Made by a program: the position numbers and the translations under genes. DNA of 31,070 nt, taken from Chara braunii. Lineage: Eukaryota > Streptophyta > Charophyceae > Charales > Characeae. The stretch spans positions 2,207,025 to 2,238,094 of the forward strand of contig BFEA01000151.1 of the NCBI GenBank assembly GCA_003427395.1, written 5' to 3'. A model generated the notes under the pieces. It ran no database searches. It was not told the DNA's origin and saw only the letters and a list, made by a program, of their open reading frames with translations. Positions 16,471-25,403 of the stretch are shown here, piece by piece. The stretch's first letter is position 1; the number at the start of each line of letters is the position of its first letter.

Positions 16471-18185
16471 CCACCCTGGTTTTTGCAAGTGACATAAAAT
16501 AAGTTTGAAAGTTTAAGTATACCGCGCTAGGCGCGGTTGCGTCTGCGATTTACGTTGATCAGAATGGTCGGCTAGAATAGAGTGTGTGGGCGTGGAGGTT
16601 TGAGGCGCACGTGATTCCGTTTCTATCGTTGATTATAAAGTCGGCGTGGGCGCCAGTCGGTTCGTCTCTATTTTTATCTTTATCTTTATTTTTATTTTTG
16701 TTTATTCTTGATTAGATTAGGATTTAAGGATAATCTTATTTCGTTGGTACAGAAGACGACCTCGACGGCGGCGACGAGGGCGACAGTGTGACTGCGGTAG
16801 GTCTTGGCACGCGGAGTGGCGCGAGTGGCGGCCGTGGTACAGTTTGGTAAGCCGGCGCAGACGCTGGGCGGCCGCGCACGCGGTTGTAGGCTGAGATAAG
16901 GCTCAGGCCAATTTTCCTGGCCCTCAGCGCAGCGCCGTACCGCCTTATATGGCACTCGGCGGATATTAGTCTCAGGCTTGGGCTTAGCCCTATTGGTTAC
17001 GGTATCGGGTTTGTGAGACGGAGGTTCAGGGATCGAGGACGAGCAACAACGGCGCGGGAATATTAGAGTGGCGCGGAGGGACCGAAGGGTTGAGGGCCTG
17101 GCGGGGCTATCCCCCTTGGTTTTGTCAGCAGCAGCGTCGGAACGGGGCTAGCACTTTCCTTTCCCTCGCTCGCCATATTCCGACGATCAAAAGTTTAGAT
17201 ATTTCATTATTTAGTTGTATTGAAATTATTATTCTTACGCGTCAGTCGTTGTTTGACCCGGCCGTGACGCCGAGGTCGAGGGCCGTCATGGCAGCTGAGG
17301 ACCCTGAGCGCGCACCTCCTTTGGTGGACCCGTGTGTTTTGCGTATTCTGAATGCCGACGGAATTCCTCGGCCTCGCCAGTTGGAAGTACGGACCAACGA
17401 GCTCAACGTATACGCAAGCCGGTGGGTGATTAGGCCGCAAGGAGGAAGGAAACTGAACGGCGGGGGCAGCTTGTTGGGAGAGGTTTGAGTGTGAGCGTGC
17501 CCGTTGAGGTCCGCGGGATGGTAGACCGGGCCCAGGGGATGGTGACGAGGCCCACGGCGGGGCTACGACGGGTCGCGGACCACGCGGTATCATCTCCAGT
17601 TCGGCCTTCAAAGTCCCCGGGATGTTGGCCGCAACCACCAAGAGGTGCACCAAGGCTCGCCTAAGCTGGACGTGCATTGCAGGCCTTGCAGCGGCCCGGT
17701 GACCCTGATTCCGCGGTCCGCTTACCTGTGGAGGAGCTCAGCGATTGGGGGGGGGCCGAAGGGTTGCAGCACTCCGCCTGGGCAGAGTGAACATGTAGGA
17801 ACTGTAGCGGGGCCGACCGGATAGCGGAGCCGGCCGATGGAATGTGTGTGGTGAACCGGGGCTGGAAATGCCCCGGGTGCAGGCAGGGTGCAGAGGGCCG
17901 AGCGGTGGCGCAGCAGGGGAGTACTAGGCAGTCGGGAATGAGCGAGTGGCAGGCGCTGGGTTCGCCCACGGCGTAGTCGGGTGGAGGGATGCTACAACAG
18001 GGCAGACGGGTAGACCGTGGTAAAGCCCTGTCGTGCTGGCTCAGGTGAGGGTGAGCGAAGCGGGCAGAAAACGAGCAGCAACAAAAGGGCGGGTGTTAGG
18101 AAGTGAGAGAGGTGAGTGAATCGGGACGCGGAATCGAGCCAGGTGCATGCGGAGTTAAGGGGAGCTCGCTATGGTAGGGGTTAGA
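16471..18185. other. R, 3' region in element orientation, no firm gene
   Basis: This holds a T-rich stretch (16668-16712, TTTATCTTTAT words), then GC-rich sequence. A plus-strand frame at 17288-17488 (66 codons, beginning MAAEDPERAPPLVDP) has a plausible start but no recognisable domain and no counterpart in L. I see nothing else to support. Confidence 0.35.
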
Positions 18186-18910
18186 ATGGCTTGTCGCGCC
18201 CGATCCTTGACGGATTCGGGCGGGGAAAGATGCTCAATAGGGGTTTTGGGGGCCTGCGACCTCGAATATGCATTTAAATTAGCGAGATAGGTAGTAAATC
18301 GTGGAGTTAGTAAGAAAAGGCATGCGCTAGCTATGGCGGAGGAGGAGATGACGAGGAGTGAATCACCAGGATTTCACTCGATTCCTGCTGAAATCGAGAG
18401 AGGGGAGAGCCTACGTAGGGGTTATGGTGTCGGGCGAATCCGATAAGGGCGTTAGTCTCGGTGAAAGGTTAGTGTGGTAAGGGTAGGAGGGGAAGTGTAG
18501 TGCGCGGTGGAAGGTTAGTGTGGTAAGGGTGTCGGGCGGAACAGGCAGCGAGGCAGCAGTTACGGGCGACAGAGCAAAAGTGGGTATCAGAGGAGCGGAT
18601 GGGTAAGCTAGGCGGAGCGGGCGCAGCGCTGGGCAGTAGCGGTGGCAGAGCGAGCAGGGGGGAAGGAAGGATGAATTTGGGCGCGAAAATGCGTCAGATG
18701 CATGCACGACGAAATTGGAGACGGAGGCGAAGATAAGAGGAGTAAGAATTGTTTATCTCGCCCGATCCTCAATGGATTCGGGCAGGGAAAGTTGTGAATC
18801 TGGGTTTTTGGGATGGGCGACCTCGAATATGAGGTGAGTTTTGGTATTATATTAGCAAGTTAGGAGTTAGAGTGAAGATTATGTGCGCTAAGTCGGAGGG
18901 ATGGCCGGGA
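18186..18910 (-). repeat. direct repeat pair in R with CGCCCGATCC hairpin
   Basis: Two copies about 150 bp long and 560 bp apart (18186-18340, 18746-18910). Each has CGCCCGATCC, a 5-nt loop, GGATTCGGGC, then GGGAAAG and GCGACCTCGAATATG, later TTAGCRAG, GGAGTTAG and TGCGCTA. The arms form a hairpin in both copies although the loop differs (TTGAC and TCAAT). A third, partial GGGCGAATCC patch lies at 18431-18440. Confidence 0.75.
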
Positions 18911-20339
18911 AGATGAGAGTTTGAGAGGAGTAGATCTTACAAGATCCTTGGTAGAATCAAGTGGGGCGAAATACTAAACTAAGGTTTAGGGGGCGAGAGA
19001 AAGAGGATACGTACCTGAAAGGGGGGCGGTCGACTTACCTCGTTGTGAGAGAGGAACGGCGACGTGGGGTGAACCAGGAAAATGGGCGGAGCTGCACTGC
19101 ACCGAGCCGGGTTTGGACGAGAGGTTCAACTGCGAGTGGAGGGTGCGTGTCCCCAGGAGCTAGCGAAAGGGGCAGTAGGAGAAGTGTAAGGAAAGGCGAC
19201 GCTGGAAACCTACCTGCCGGCTAGGTGCGGTTGCGAACCGTAGGCAGCAGCGGGCGTACAAGGGAGATAGAATGGTTCTACTGTGAAGGTGCACATGCAA
19301 GGGTGGATTAGTGAAGGGCAGTTGGGATACCGACCTCCGTTCTAGCGAAGAGGGTGAGAAGCGAGGCGACGCGGTGAGAAACTTACCTTTTGCCGACAGA
19401 TTCTCTTTGTACCTTTGTGCGCATGGTTGGATAGACTGGTTTCGACTTTAGTCGCCCCACCGTTCGGCACAATGAGGAGAGACGAGCCACTGGGGTTGGA
19501 GACTCACCTTTTGGTTGGTGAGCCGGTCATCTGGGCGATCGAGGTGACAAGAGGGCCAACCGCGGGTGTGTGGACTTGGCTATTAGCCTACACACTACTC
19601 ATCCCATCGTCTGCAGACCTTGTTGGCCTGTCTGGTAGCCGAGTCAATGTGGCCACGAGACGTGAGGCAGAGGTTGGGGGCGAGTTGTAAGGCTGTGCAC
19701 AGATGCCGCCCCGCACGGTTTGGCTGGACACAGATTACAGTGTGGTTGTGGACTGTGCCCGGATTGCTGCTATTGGCTATTGTTGCGTTGCTGTTGAGTA
19801 TGGGGCACGATTGTGGACTATGTGTGGACTGCAACGGCAAGCAACTACTGATGTTGCTGGTGGTCGCCTCTGGGCGCAGACTATAACTATTGACTGTTGC
19901 ATCTGGGTGCAGACTATAGTTGAGCACTACTGTGGATGGCGAGCTGCTGTGTACCACTGTCGTTGCTACTGAACCGCTGTGGACTGCTGGGGCTGTTGGT
20001 TGTGCATGGGCTGTTGTTGCTGTTAACCGCCGCCGAATGGTGCTGCAGGCGACTGTTACTGGTGTTGTTGAGTGAAGGGTGACTCTGTGGGCTGTGTACG
20101 GACTGCGGCTGCTAGCAACTACTGCTGTGGCTTATTGATCACTGCTAGGATAACTGTTGCTGCGTCTGAAGACTGTTTACACGTTGTTGTGTGGCCGCAA
20201 TTGATTGAGAATTGGAGAGGTGGTCAGATCAGACAATTAGGGGGTTAGTGTTGCAAAGTACGAGATCGCCAAGGGGGGGGGGGGGGTTAGTTTCGACAGT
20301 TGAGTTCGGCGGTTGACTCCGGTTGGATCAAGCCGCCAC
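18911..20339. other. R, purine-rich then CTG-rich region, no gene seen
   Basis: 18911-19590 is purine-rich on the plus strand. 19590-20230 is full of TGTTG, CTGCTG and ACTGTG words, the complement of the CAG/ACAGT-rich region of L. A 13-nt G run lies at 20274-20286. No reading frame can be supported. Confidence 0.45.
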
Positions 20340-20612
20340 GTTGGCTGCCATTGCGGGGCCCTCAGGCGCGTTAAGGTAGCAAGGCCCTCTCACGCGAGTC
20401 TGAGAGCACCCTCCTTGTATCAGAGCGACTAAAACTTTCTATTCTTGCCTTTCTTACTCTAAGTCTAGTCTATTGGTTCTGAGAGGAAGGCGGCAGGCGG
20501 GATTGCAACCCGTAATCCGCGCCAAGGCCTCTGTGGGAGGTTCGCCCCACCGATTGCGGGAGCCCTGCCGGAACTCAGGAGGAGTTCTGGAGGCAGGGAA
20601 CTCAGAGATAAC
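20340..20612 (-). ncRNA. GC-rich conserved block of R, possible structured RNA
   Basis: Counterpart of L 7277-7530, read on the minus strand. Long identical words are separated by short indels, and CGGGTTGCAATCCCG keeps the self-complementary form seen in L (CGGGTTTCAATCCCG). It is the strongest homology between the elements away from the ends. Function unknown. Confidence 0.5.
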
Positions 20613-20867
20613 CATTGCTTTCCCTTATAAACCCAGTATAACCCCTATCTACACTTCTCCCTATGCATTGGTTGACTATGCTGAGTGCAACCCTTACTTT
20701 GACCTGAAGATTGACTTCAGGACACAAATCAGACTAACTAAAGGAATGTTTGTATAATGGCAGTTTCAGTTTCTTGTTTGTCTGAAAGCAAATTGTCACA
20801 AGGGGTTGCATCAAGGGGGAGATTGGGAGGAAGGCAGTCTTGCTTGCGATTGAACGGGTCTTATAGG
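20613..20867. other. R spacer, no gene seen
   Basis: Sequence between the GC-rich block and the hairpin array, with no recognisable signal. Confidence 0.4.
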
Positions 20868-20868
20868 G

Positions 20869-21694
20869 TCAGGCATTTTTTCTAAGATGAATGGCCTGAC
20901 TGCTGTGTTTCGTTCCGTTTTTTGACGAACCAAGCATTGTTTCTAAGATGAATGGCTTGGTTGCTGTGTTTCTTTAATTGTGCCAGGCATTGTTTCTAAG
21001 ATGAATGACCTGGCTACTTATTTTTGAGGGGGTATTGTTTGCATGACTTTTGAGGGTCAGACATTGTTTCTAAGATGAATGGTCTGGCCGTTGTTTTGCT
21101 TGGGTGGTTTCTGAACAGTCCCTGGGTCAGACCCAGGGTACTCTGCTTTTCGTGTGCTGAAAAAGGGGGAGCTGAGCATTGTTTTTAAGACGAATGGCTC
21201 ATCTCTCCTTGATTGTTTTTATTCTGAGGGAGGATTCAGGGCCAGAGGACTAGACATTGTTTCTAAGATGAATGGTCTAAGTCTGAGGCCTCAAGACTAT
21301 AATGAGAACCAAGGAATAGGATTCTCTATATTATGATATATATATGTACTTGTATACGAACAAGGCTAGTCAGGCATTGTTTCTAAGATGAATGGCCTGA
21401 CTATAGCCTTATCACAAGCGACGAGAGTATAATCAAGAGTTATAATTGAAGGTAACTTGGGCAGGCTAGGCATTGTTTCTAAGATGAATGGCCCAACCCT
21501 ACACCCTCCTTTTGAAGACTAAGGTGCAAAAAGATATATATAACTTGGCTATTTAAACAGTTAAGGGCGACTAAGCATGATTTCTAAGATGAATGACTTA
21601 GTCACATGCCCAATGAAGAGAAACGTTGTTGTGCAACCTGTTCGTGTATACCTAAGGCAGAGGGCTGACATTGTTTCTAAGATGAATGGTCAAT
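20869..21694 (-). repeat. array of 31-nt hairpins with core CTAAGATGAATG in R
   Basis: Ten units of 6 + 19 + 6 nt. The plus-strand core is ATTGTTTCTAAGATGAATG with few changes. Arms vary but pair: TCAGGC/GCCTGA (20869, 21370), CCAAGC/GCTTGG (20930), CCAGGC/ACCTGG (20983), TCAGAC/GTCTGG (21057), CTGAGC/GCTCAT (21172), CTAGAC/GTCTAA (21250), CTAAGC/ACTTAG (21571). Units at 21466 and 21664 pair partly. The array lies 2.3-3.1 kb from the end of R, matching 2.2-3.5 kb in L. The core differs from that of L except for a central CTTA on the element strand. Confidence 0.88.
21119..21137. repeat. extra hairpin inside the R array
   Basis: CCCTGGGTCAGACCCAGGG is an 8-bp inverted repeat around a 3-nt loop, between units 4 and 5. 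It lacks the array core. Confidence 0.7.
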
Positions 21695-22009
21695 CCCAAT
21701 GCCCTATGTAAGCCAGGAGTAAAGGGTTAAATAATTGAAAGACTATGAACTATTGTTTGCTAAATTGACTTGGGGAGGCGAGAGTAATTGACTTGGGGAG
21801 GTGAGAGTACTTACCTTTATGGTTTGGCCTGCATGTGACCGAGTGGCATCATTACCTAGTCTGAGGTTGAGTTGATAGGTAGTTGCTGTAGTTGCTCGCC
21901 ACGTGCTAAAGCTATAGGAGTTAGATCCAATTTCTGCATTTTCTGGACTAAGTTTTTTTACTTAGATCAGTTCTCGCATTTTCTGAGATCTTTTGTTATA
22001 CTTGGCTTT
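21695..22009. other. R spacer, no gene seen
   Basis: It contains a short direct repeat (TTGACTTGGGGAGGYGAGAGTA at about 21768-21787 and 21789-21809) and TTTCTGCATTTTCT-like words. No coding signal. Confidence 0.4.
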
Positions 22010-22330
22010 GTATAAATTTTGGTAAATTATTTTTCCTACGGGAAGCGCTGCCAAAATTTCTGCAAATCCAAGGAGTTAGTCAAATTTCTGACTTTTCAAA
22101 GTTCAACTTGTCTAAGGTTCGTATATGACTTAGTAAAAATCTGGAAAGTTTCCTTTTCTAAAGGGAGTGTTGCCTAAATTTTTGCTAATTCAGGGAGTTA
22201 GACAAAATTGGACTTTGGAAAGTCCAAGGCTAGTTTTGGTTTCATATTCGGGCTGATATAAATTCTGAAAAGACACTTTTCCTACGAGAAGCGCTGCCGA
22301 AATTTTCTTGACTGAGAGGAGTTAGATTAT
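22010..22330 (-). repeat. tandem repeat with GCGCTTCCCGTAGGAA, three units in R
   Basis: On the minus strand, three units of about 120 bp. Two keep CGGCAGCGCTTC/TGGCAGCGCTTC with CGTAGGAAAA (near 22295-22275 and 22060-22030). The middle one is worn (GGCAACACTCCCTTTAGAAA, near 22175-22150). Each is preceded by CTAACTCC and an A-rich stretch. L has two such units. Confidence 0.75.
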
Positions 22331-23278
22331 ATTTTGACAGGTGGCGATTCTGGCGATCCACCCTGAATAGGGGAAATTTTGCCATTAGTCTACCTTTGCT
22401 TTGGACACTGGCTTAGAGGTAGGCTTAGACTTAGTTGGCAGATAACTTTGAGTAAGGATGTGCTATGGAGGTTCATCCCCCATATGCTGATGATTTAGCT
22501 TGGGCATTAACCTGTCTTATGGTACAGGCCGTTCTTGGACACTCGATTCAGGACTTGGACTAGTTTCAGCTTGATCCTGCGAGGATCATCTTCTGTTATC
22601 TCTGATAACAGGTCGGTTGCCGATTCGTCGGTTTACGATTCAACTCCAATTCACTCCTGCCACTCAACCGAAAGGCTTTAGCCTTGACATTTGAATTGTT
22701 TTGTTTTGTTTTTACCTGGATTTTATTGAATGGTCATCTAACAAAAGTACCGAGTATTTATTTAAGAGTTGCACGAGGCTTGTATGGCTAAAGTGAGGGG
22801 TATGAGTGCGAGGAATGGTTGAAGTTGACCCCGTGTAGTGCGTGGACTTCTGGTTGAATCTTTGATGTAATTGCAGGTATGGTTGTGGTTCGGACTCTGG
22901 GTGTGACTGCTTGCGATTTCATACATATATGGCTGAGAGGAGCCTCACTGTGACTATGAGAAGTGATCGTCCTATATAATTAACCCTTATATATCTATAA
23001 GTGCCTCGGGTATGCGCGCGGCTTACAGTGATCGTGCGCAAGGGTTAACCAGATTTGGGCTTGAGTGAGAAGGAAGACCCTCTGTTATCCTTTGCTCTTT
23101 GGAGTTTTTACAGTTGGACGTTATAGTCCGTGGCAGCCGTCTAAGTCAAACCCCTTGATGTTCAACCGCCACGACAACTTAAAGCTGTCTACTCAACCCC
23201 TCTGCACAGGGTGTGGTCTTCAACTGCGCATGGCGGTCGTCCAGCGTCGAGAGATTAATCCTCATGGCGCGTGTCAGC
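22331..23278. other. R region with conserved palindrome, no gene seen
   Basis: It contains the palindrome at 22593-22611, a nearby hairpin TGATCCTGCGAGGATCA (22572-22588) and, around 22612-22680, similarity to L 4930-4997. The rest is AT-rich spacer with no supported frame. Confidence 0.45.
22593..22611. repeat. conserved palindrome in R
   Basis: CTGTTATCTCTGATAACAG has 8-bp arms and a 3-nt centre. Same arms and flank as L 4998-5016. Confidence 0.7.
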
Positions 23279-23293
23279 CGACACTTGGTGTCG
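23279..23293 (-). ncRNA. conserved hairpin in R
   Basis: CGACAC and GTGTCG pair around a 3-nt loop, 708 bp from the end of R (700 bp in L). The stem carries an A-T pair where L has G-C. Confidence 0.45.
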
Positions 23294-23369
23294 AATGCGA
23301 CCCTCACGATTAACGGGGACCGCGTGAGTATGGGTACTACATAGTACGCCATCATTGCGACTGCTTGCG

Positions 23370-24001
23370 TACGCTTGCATTGCGAGTCGAAATGAGTTAG
23401 CCCTCCGTCCGCGCGGTTTTATACCGAGTCTCGTGCGCGATGCCTATTCGATTTCCGCGTCGGGAAGTTATGGGACGGCTACTGAAGGGACTAGGAGTGT
23501 CGCGTTGTTCGATGTGTGTGTGTGTGTGTGTTTTATTTTTTATGTTCGTAGAGTGGTGTGCGCGTGGTGTGTGGGATGCGTCCTATTCGACCGACGACGA
23601 GTCGCGCTTGGGACCTCAGCTCCCCAAGATGCCGGCTCGCGTGCGGGTCCGATAGGTGTATTACCGCGCGTACCCCCTATGCTACAGCGAACGAGAAACG
23701 CCCTCGGCTGGTCCACCTCTGCGATTGCAACCGAGTAGCTTTCGTACTGTGGACTGGTAGCTCGTTGGGGATACGCCCACGGAAGGGAGGTGACAGCTCC
23801 CGTAAGGTGGAGGTAAGTTGTGCCTCGCGTAGGCCCTATCCTGTCGTAGGGGCTCGCGAGAGGTATGGCTGGCGCACTCGGCCGGAGCGGCCTAAGGAAG
23901 CTCCATTTGTGTGTTCGCGACGAGGTTGGTCCAACTCCTGCGTGACGCGGCCGAGAGGGTCCCGCGCTGCCTCGTGCGGTGCCGGACCGATGCGCCCGAC
24001 A
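23370..24001 (-). repeat. R terminal domain, homologous to L 3540-4130
   Basis: Colinear with the left end of L when read on the minus strand. A TG microsatellite (23514-23532) stands where L has CA-rich sequence (3985-4030). A TATAAAA on the minus strand (23423-23417) corresponds to the TATA-like site of L. Confidence 0.85.
23417..23423 (-). promoter_or_regulatory. TATA box candidate in R
   Basis: TATAAAA on the minus strand, flanked by CGG and CCGCG, 578 bp inside the end of R. Position and flanks agree with L 4148-4153. Confidence 0.45.
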
Positions 24002-24005
24002 GCGC
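24002..24005. repeat. target-site duplication of element R, right copy (GCGC)
   Basis: Second GCGC, next to the CGACA end of R. The LTR continues with TTCGGATAAGC, matching TTCGAATAAGC of the intact LTR at 776-786. Confidence 0.85.
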
Positions 24006-24873
24006 TTCGGATAAGCTATGGCGCAATAGCGCCCAACAACTTTGTTCGTCACTGTGCTCGACTTCACTGTTCACACACCCTCAACTCTAGATCACCCTGG
24101 ATACGCAACACACTTTGTATACACGCACACATGCACACTGCATTCACCTACCGCTATGGCGGCGCTAGCCGCTGTCACTACCTACAGCTATGGCTACGCT
24201 ATCTCCTTCAGCCCACTTCGGCTTCAGGCGCATCTACAGACCACCTCACACAAGACGCTCAAGTAGCGCTTTCGCATGGCTTCCGCAGGAATGAATGAAT
24301 GAGTGGTCGCTGCCTCTTGCTTTATACTTCTGTAGCTTGTTGGTCTGCCCCTTTTCCATGCCCTGGGTGCACACAGTCCCACACGGTACTTGCTTGACTG
24401 GACCCTGACTGACTGGGACTGATACCACTGACTGCATGGGGACACATTGCCAACTCACTGCAGTCGCACTGCCGACGTACTGCAGCTGGCCTCGCCACTT
24501 GCCCTCTTGCCTCTGTCTAAACGTGAGCAAGCTCCGAAAGGCCACTTCCGGACCTTCCGGAAGTCCGTAGACTTGGCCTTTAGGCACCGTAGCAGCTACG
24601 ACCTTGACCTTTCAGGACTACAACAGCTACGACTTTGACCCTTTGGAGGGGCTACAACCACGATTCCTAGGACCTGCGAAGACCTACAAACGACTGTCTA
24701 CAGATCGAACCCCTACAACCTACGGACCTACGACAGCCTACCAACTACTGCGAATACACAAGTTATGGGTTCAACTCTCAGGATCGACTCAGATACTGTA
24801 CACAGGTGAAGTGAGGAGTAGGGATCGAGCTCTGGGATCTGCATCGCTACTGCGAAAGGTGGAATCCGTTTCA
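24006..24873 (-). repeat. chromovirus 5' LTR, upstream part
   Basis: The first 868 bp of the 5' LTR on the minus strand, starting TGAAACGGATTCCACC. It is colinear with 1653-776 of the 3' LTR. A TATA box (TATAAAG, minus) lies at 24326-24320, so the start of transcription would be near 24290. Element R therefore sits downstream of it, in R/U5, and separates the promoter from gag. Confidence 0.92.
24320..24326 (-). promoter_or_regulatory. LTR TATA box
   Basis: TATAAAG on the minus strand in the context GAAGTATAAAGCAAGAGG, kept in the 3' LTR at 1105-1099. Confidence 0.6.
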
Positions 24874-24877
24874 ATCC
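24874..24877. repeat. chromovirus target-site duplication, right copy (ATCC)
   Basis: ATCC directly outside the 5' LTR, paired with 655-658. Confidence 0.7.
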
Positions 24878-25001
24878 CAAAGTGCGTCACCACAGGAGGG
24901 GGTGGGGAACTGAATGGCTGATGTGGGGAATTGATCCCACGACCTCCTGAATACCACTTCGGTGCTCTATCAACTGAGCTAGGCTGCTGACCCTGTTCCT
25001 C
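24874..25001 (-). mobile_element. tRNA-derived SINE, head
   Basis: On the minus strand, TAGCTCAGTTGATAGAGC is a good A box and D arm. CCGAAGTGGTATTCAGG stands for a worn anticodon arm, and GTGGGATCAATTCCCCAC is a T arm containing the B box GGATCAATTCC. These are the internal promoters used by RNA polymerase III. The acceptor stem does not pair, the anticodon stem has mismatches and about 20 nt precede the A box, so this is a SINE head rather than a tRNA gene. The body resumes at 658 beyond the chromovirus. Confidence 0.78.
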
Positions 25002-25015
25002 CTACTGGTCTTTTT
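25002..25015. repeat. target-site duplication of the SINE, right copy
   Basis: CTACTGGTCTTTTT, partner of 141-154, directly upstream of the SINE head. Confidence 0.7.
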
Positions 25016-25173
25016 CTATCACATTTTTATTTTAATCTGTACAATACCTACCTGGTAAGGTCTACTTCGGCCCAAAGGTACAAAAGAAAATTGGACACGG
25101 TACAAGGGCCGTACTCCGGCAGTGCATGAACGCTTTCAATGGTAATTATTTATGGCTATTTATCGTTCATGCT

Positions 25174-25395
25174 CTAGGCTACCAGAGTGGCCCGGGACCA
25201 CTTGCCCAGCCGGGCCAAAAAAAAACAAACCTTTTTTTATTTTAAATCTGGTAATGAATTTCGATGTGATCCTGAGCCAAAAGTTGTTTAGTTTATTTTT
25301 CTGCAATATGATATATATTTTTTTTTTCGTTGTCCTTGCACGGCCGGACCGCCCAGGAAAACAGGGTGACCCGGGCCGCCCGACTGGTAGCCTAG
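25174..25395. mobile_element. hAT-like MITE, 222 bp
   Basis: Terminal inverted repeats CTAGGCTACCAG / CTGGTAGCCTAG are perfect over 12 bp. Similarity continues imperfectly inward for about 45 bp (GGCCCGGG in both arms). The flanks carry an exact 8-bp duplication, TTCATGCT, at 25166-25173 and 25396-25403. The centre is AT-rich with no coding capacity. Size, inverted ends and an 8-bp duplication are as in non-autonomous hAT elements. The family assignment rests on duplication length. Confidence 0.85.
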
Positions 25396-25403
25396 TTCAT
25401 GCT

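Larger units (their letters stand above)
16442..24001 (-). mobile_element. element R: large non-coding mobile element, same family as L
   Basis: This 7,560-bp element lies within the 5' LTR of the chromovirus, flanked by GCGC. Read on the minus strand it starts TGTCGGGCGCATCGG and ends with the palindrome ATACCCTTGTAAGGGTAT and TCGTGCCGACA. Blocks shared with L come in the same order: terminal domain, TATA site, hairpin, palindrome, GCGCTTCCCGTAGGAA repeat, hairpin array, GC-rich block, CAG-rich region, pyrimidine-rich region. The intact 3' LTR shows the target without the insertion. I see no conserved coding sequence. Confidence 0.85.
659..24873 (-). mobile_element. Ty3/gypsy chromovirus with two large elements inserted in it
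   Basis: A complete but decayed LTR retrotransposon read right to left: 5' LTR, primer-binding site, gag with zinc knuckle, protease, reverse transcriptase, RNase H, integrase, chromodomain, 3' LTR. Integrase after RNase H places it in Ty3/gypsy, and the terminal chromodomain places it among chromoviruses, whose chromodomain is known to steer integration to chromatin marks. Subtracting L (3540-13664) and R (16442-24001) with one duplication each leaves about 6.5 kb, a normal size. Stops, frameshifts and deletions in every domain mean it is not autonomous now. Confidence 0.9.

Noticed and set aside
17288-17488. Small plus-strand gene beginning MAAEDPERAPPLVDP
   Set aside because: Plausible start, but no recognisable domain and no counterpart in L. 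Cannot be supported over chance in GC-rich DNA.
23514-23532. TG microsatellite as regulatory element
   Set aside because: Simple repeat; L has CA-rich but different sequence at the same place, so nothing supports function.
3540-24001. L and R as ordinary LTR retrotransposons with two LTRs each
   Set aside because: The two ends of each element do not match as direct repeats, and there is no gag-pol inside. Only short inverted ends agree.
23540-24067. 175-codon minus-strand gene at the end of R
   Set aside because: The frame is not conserved in L despite strong nucleotide similarity, because of non-triplet indels.
24921-24990. Working tRNA gene on the minus strand
   Set aside because: A and B boxes are good, but the acceptor stem does not pair, the anticodon stem has mismatches and the T arm has an extra base. 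It is better explained as a SINE head.
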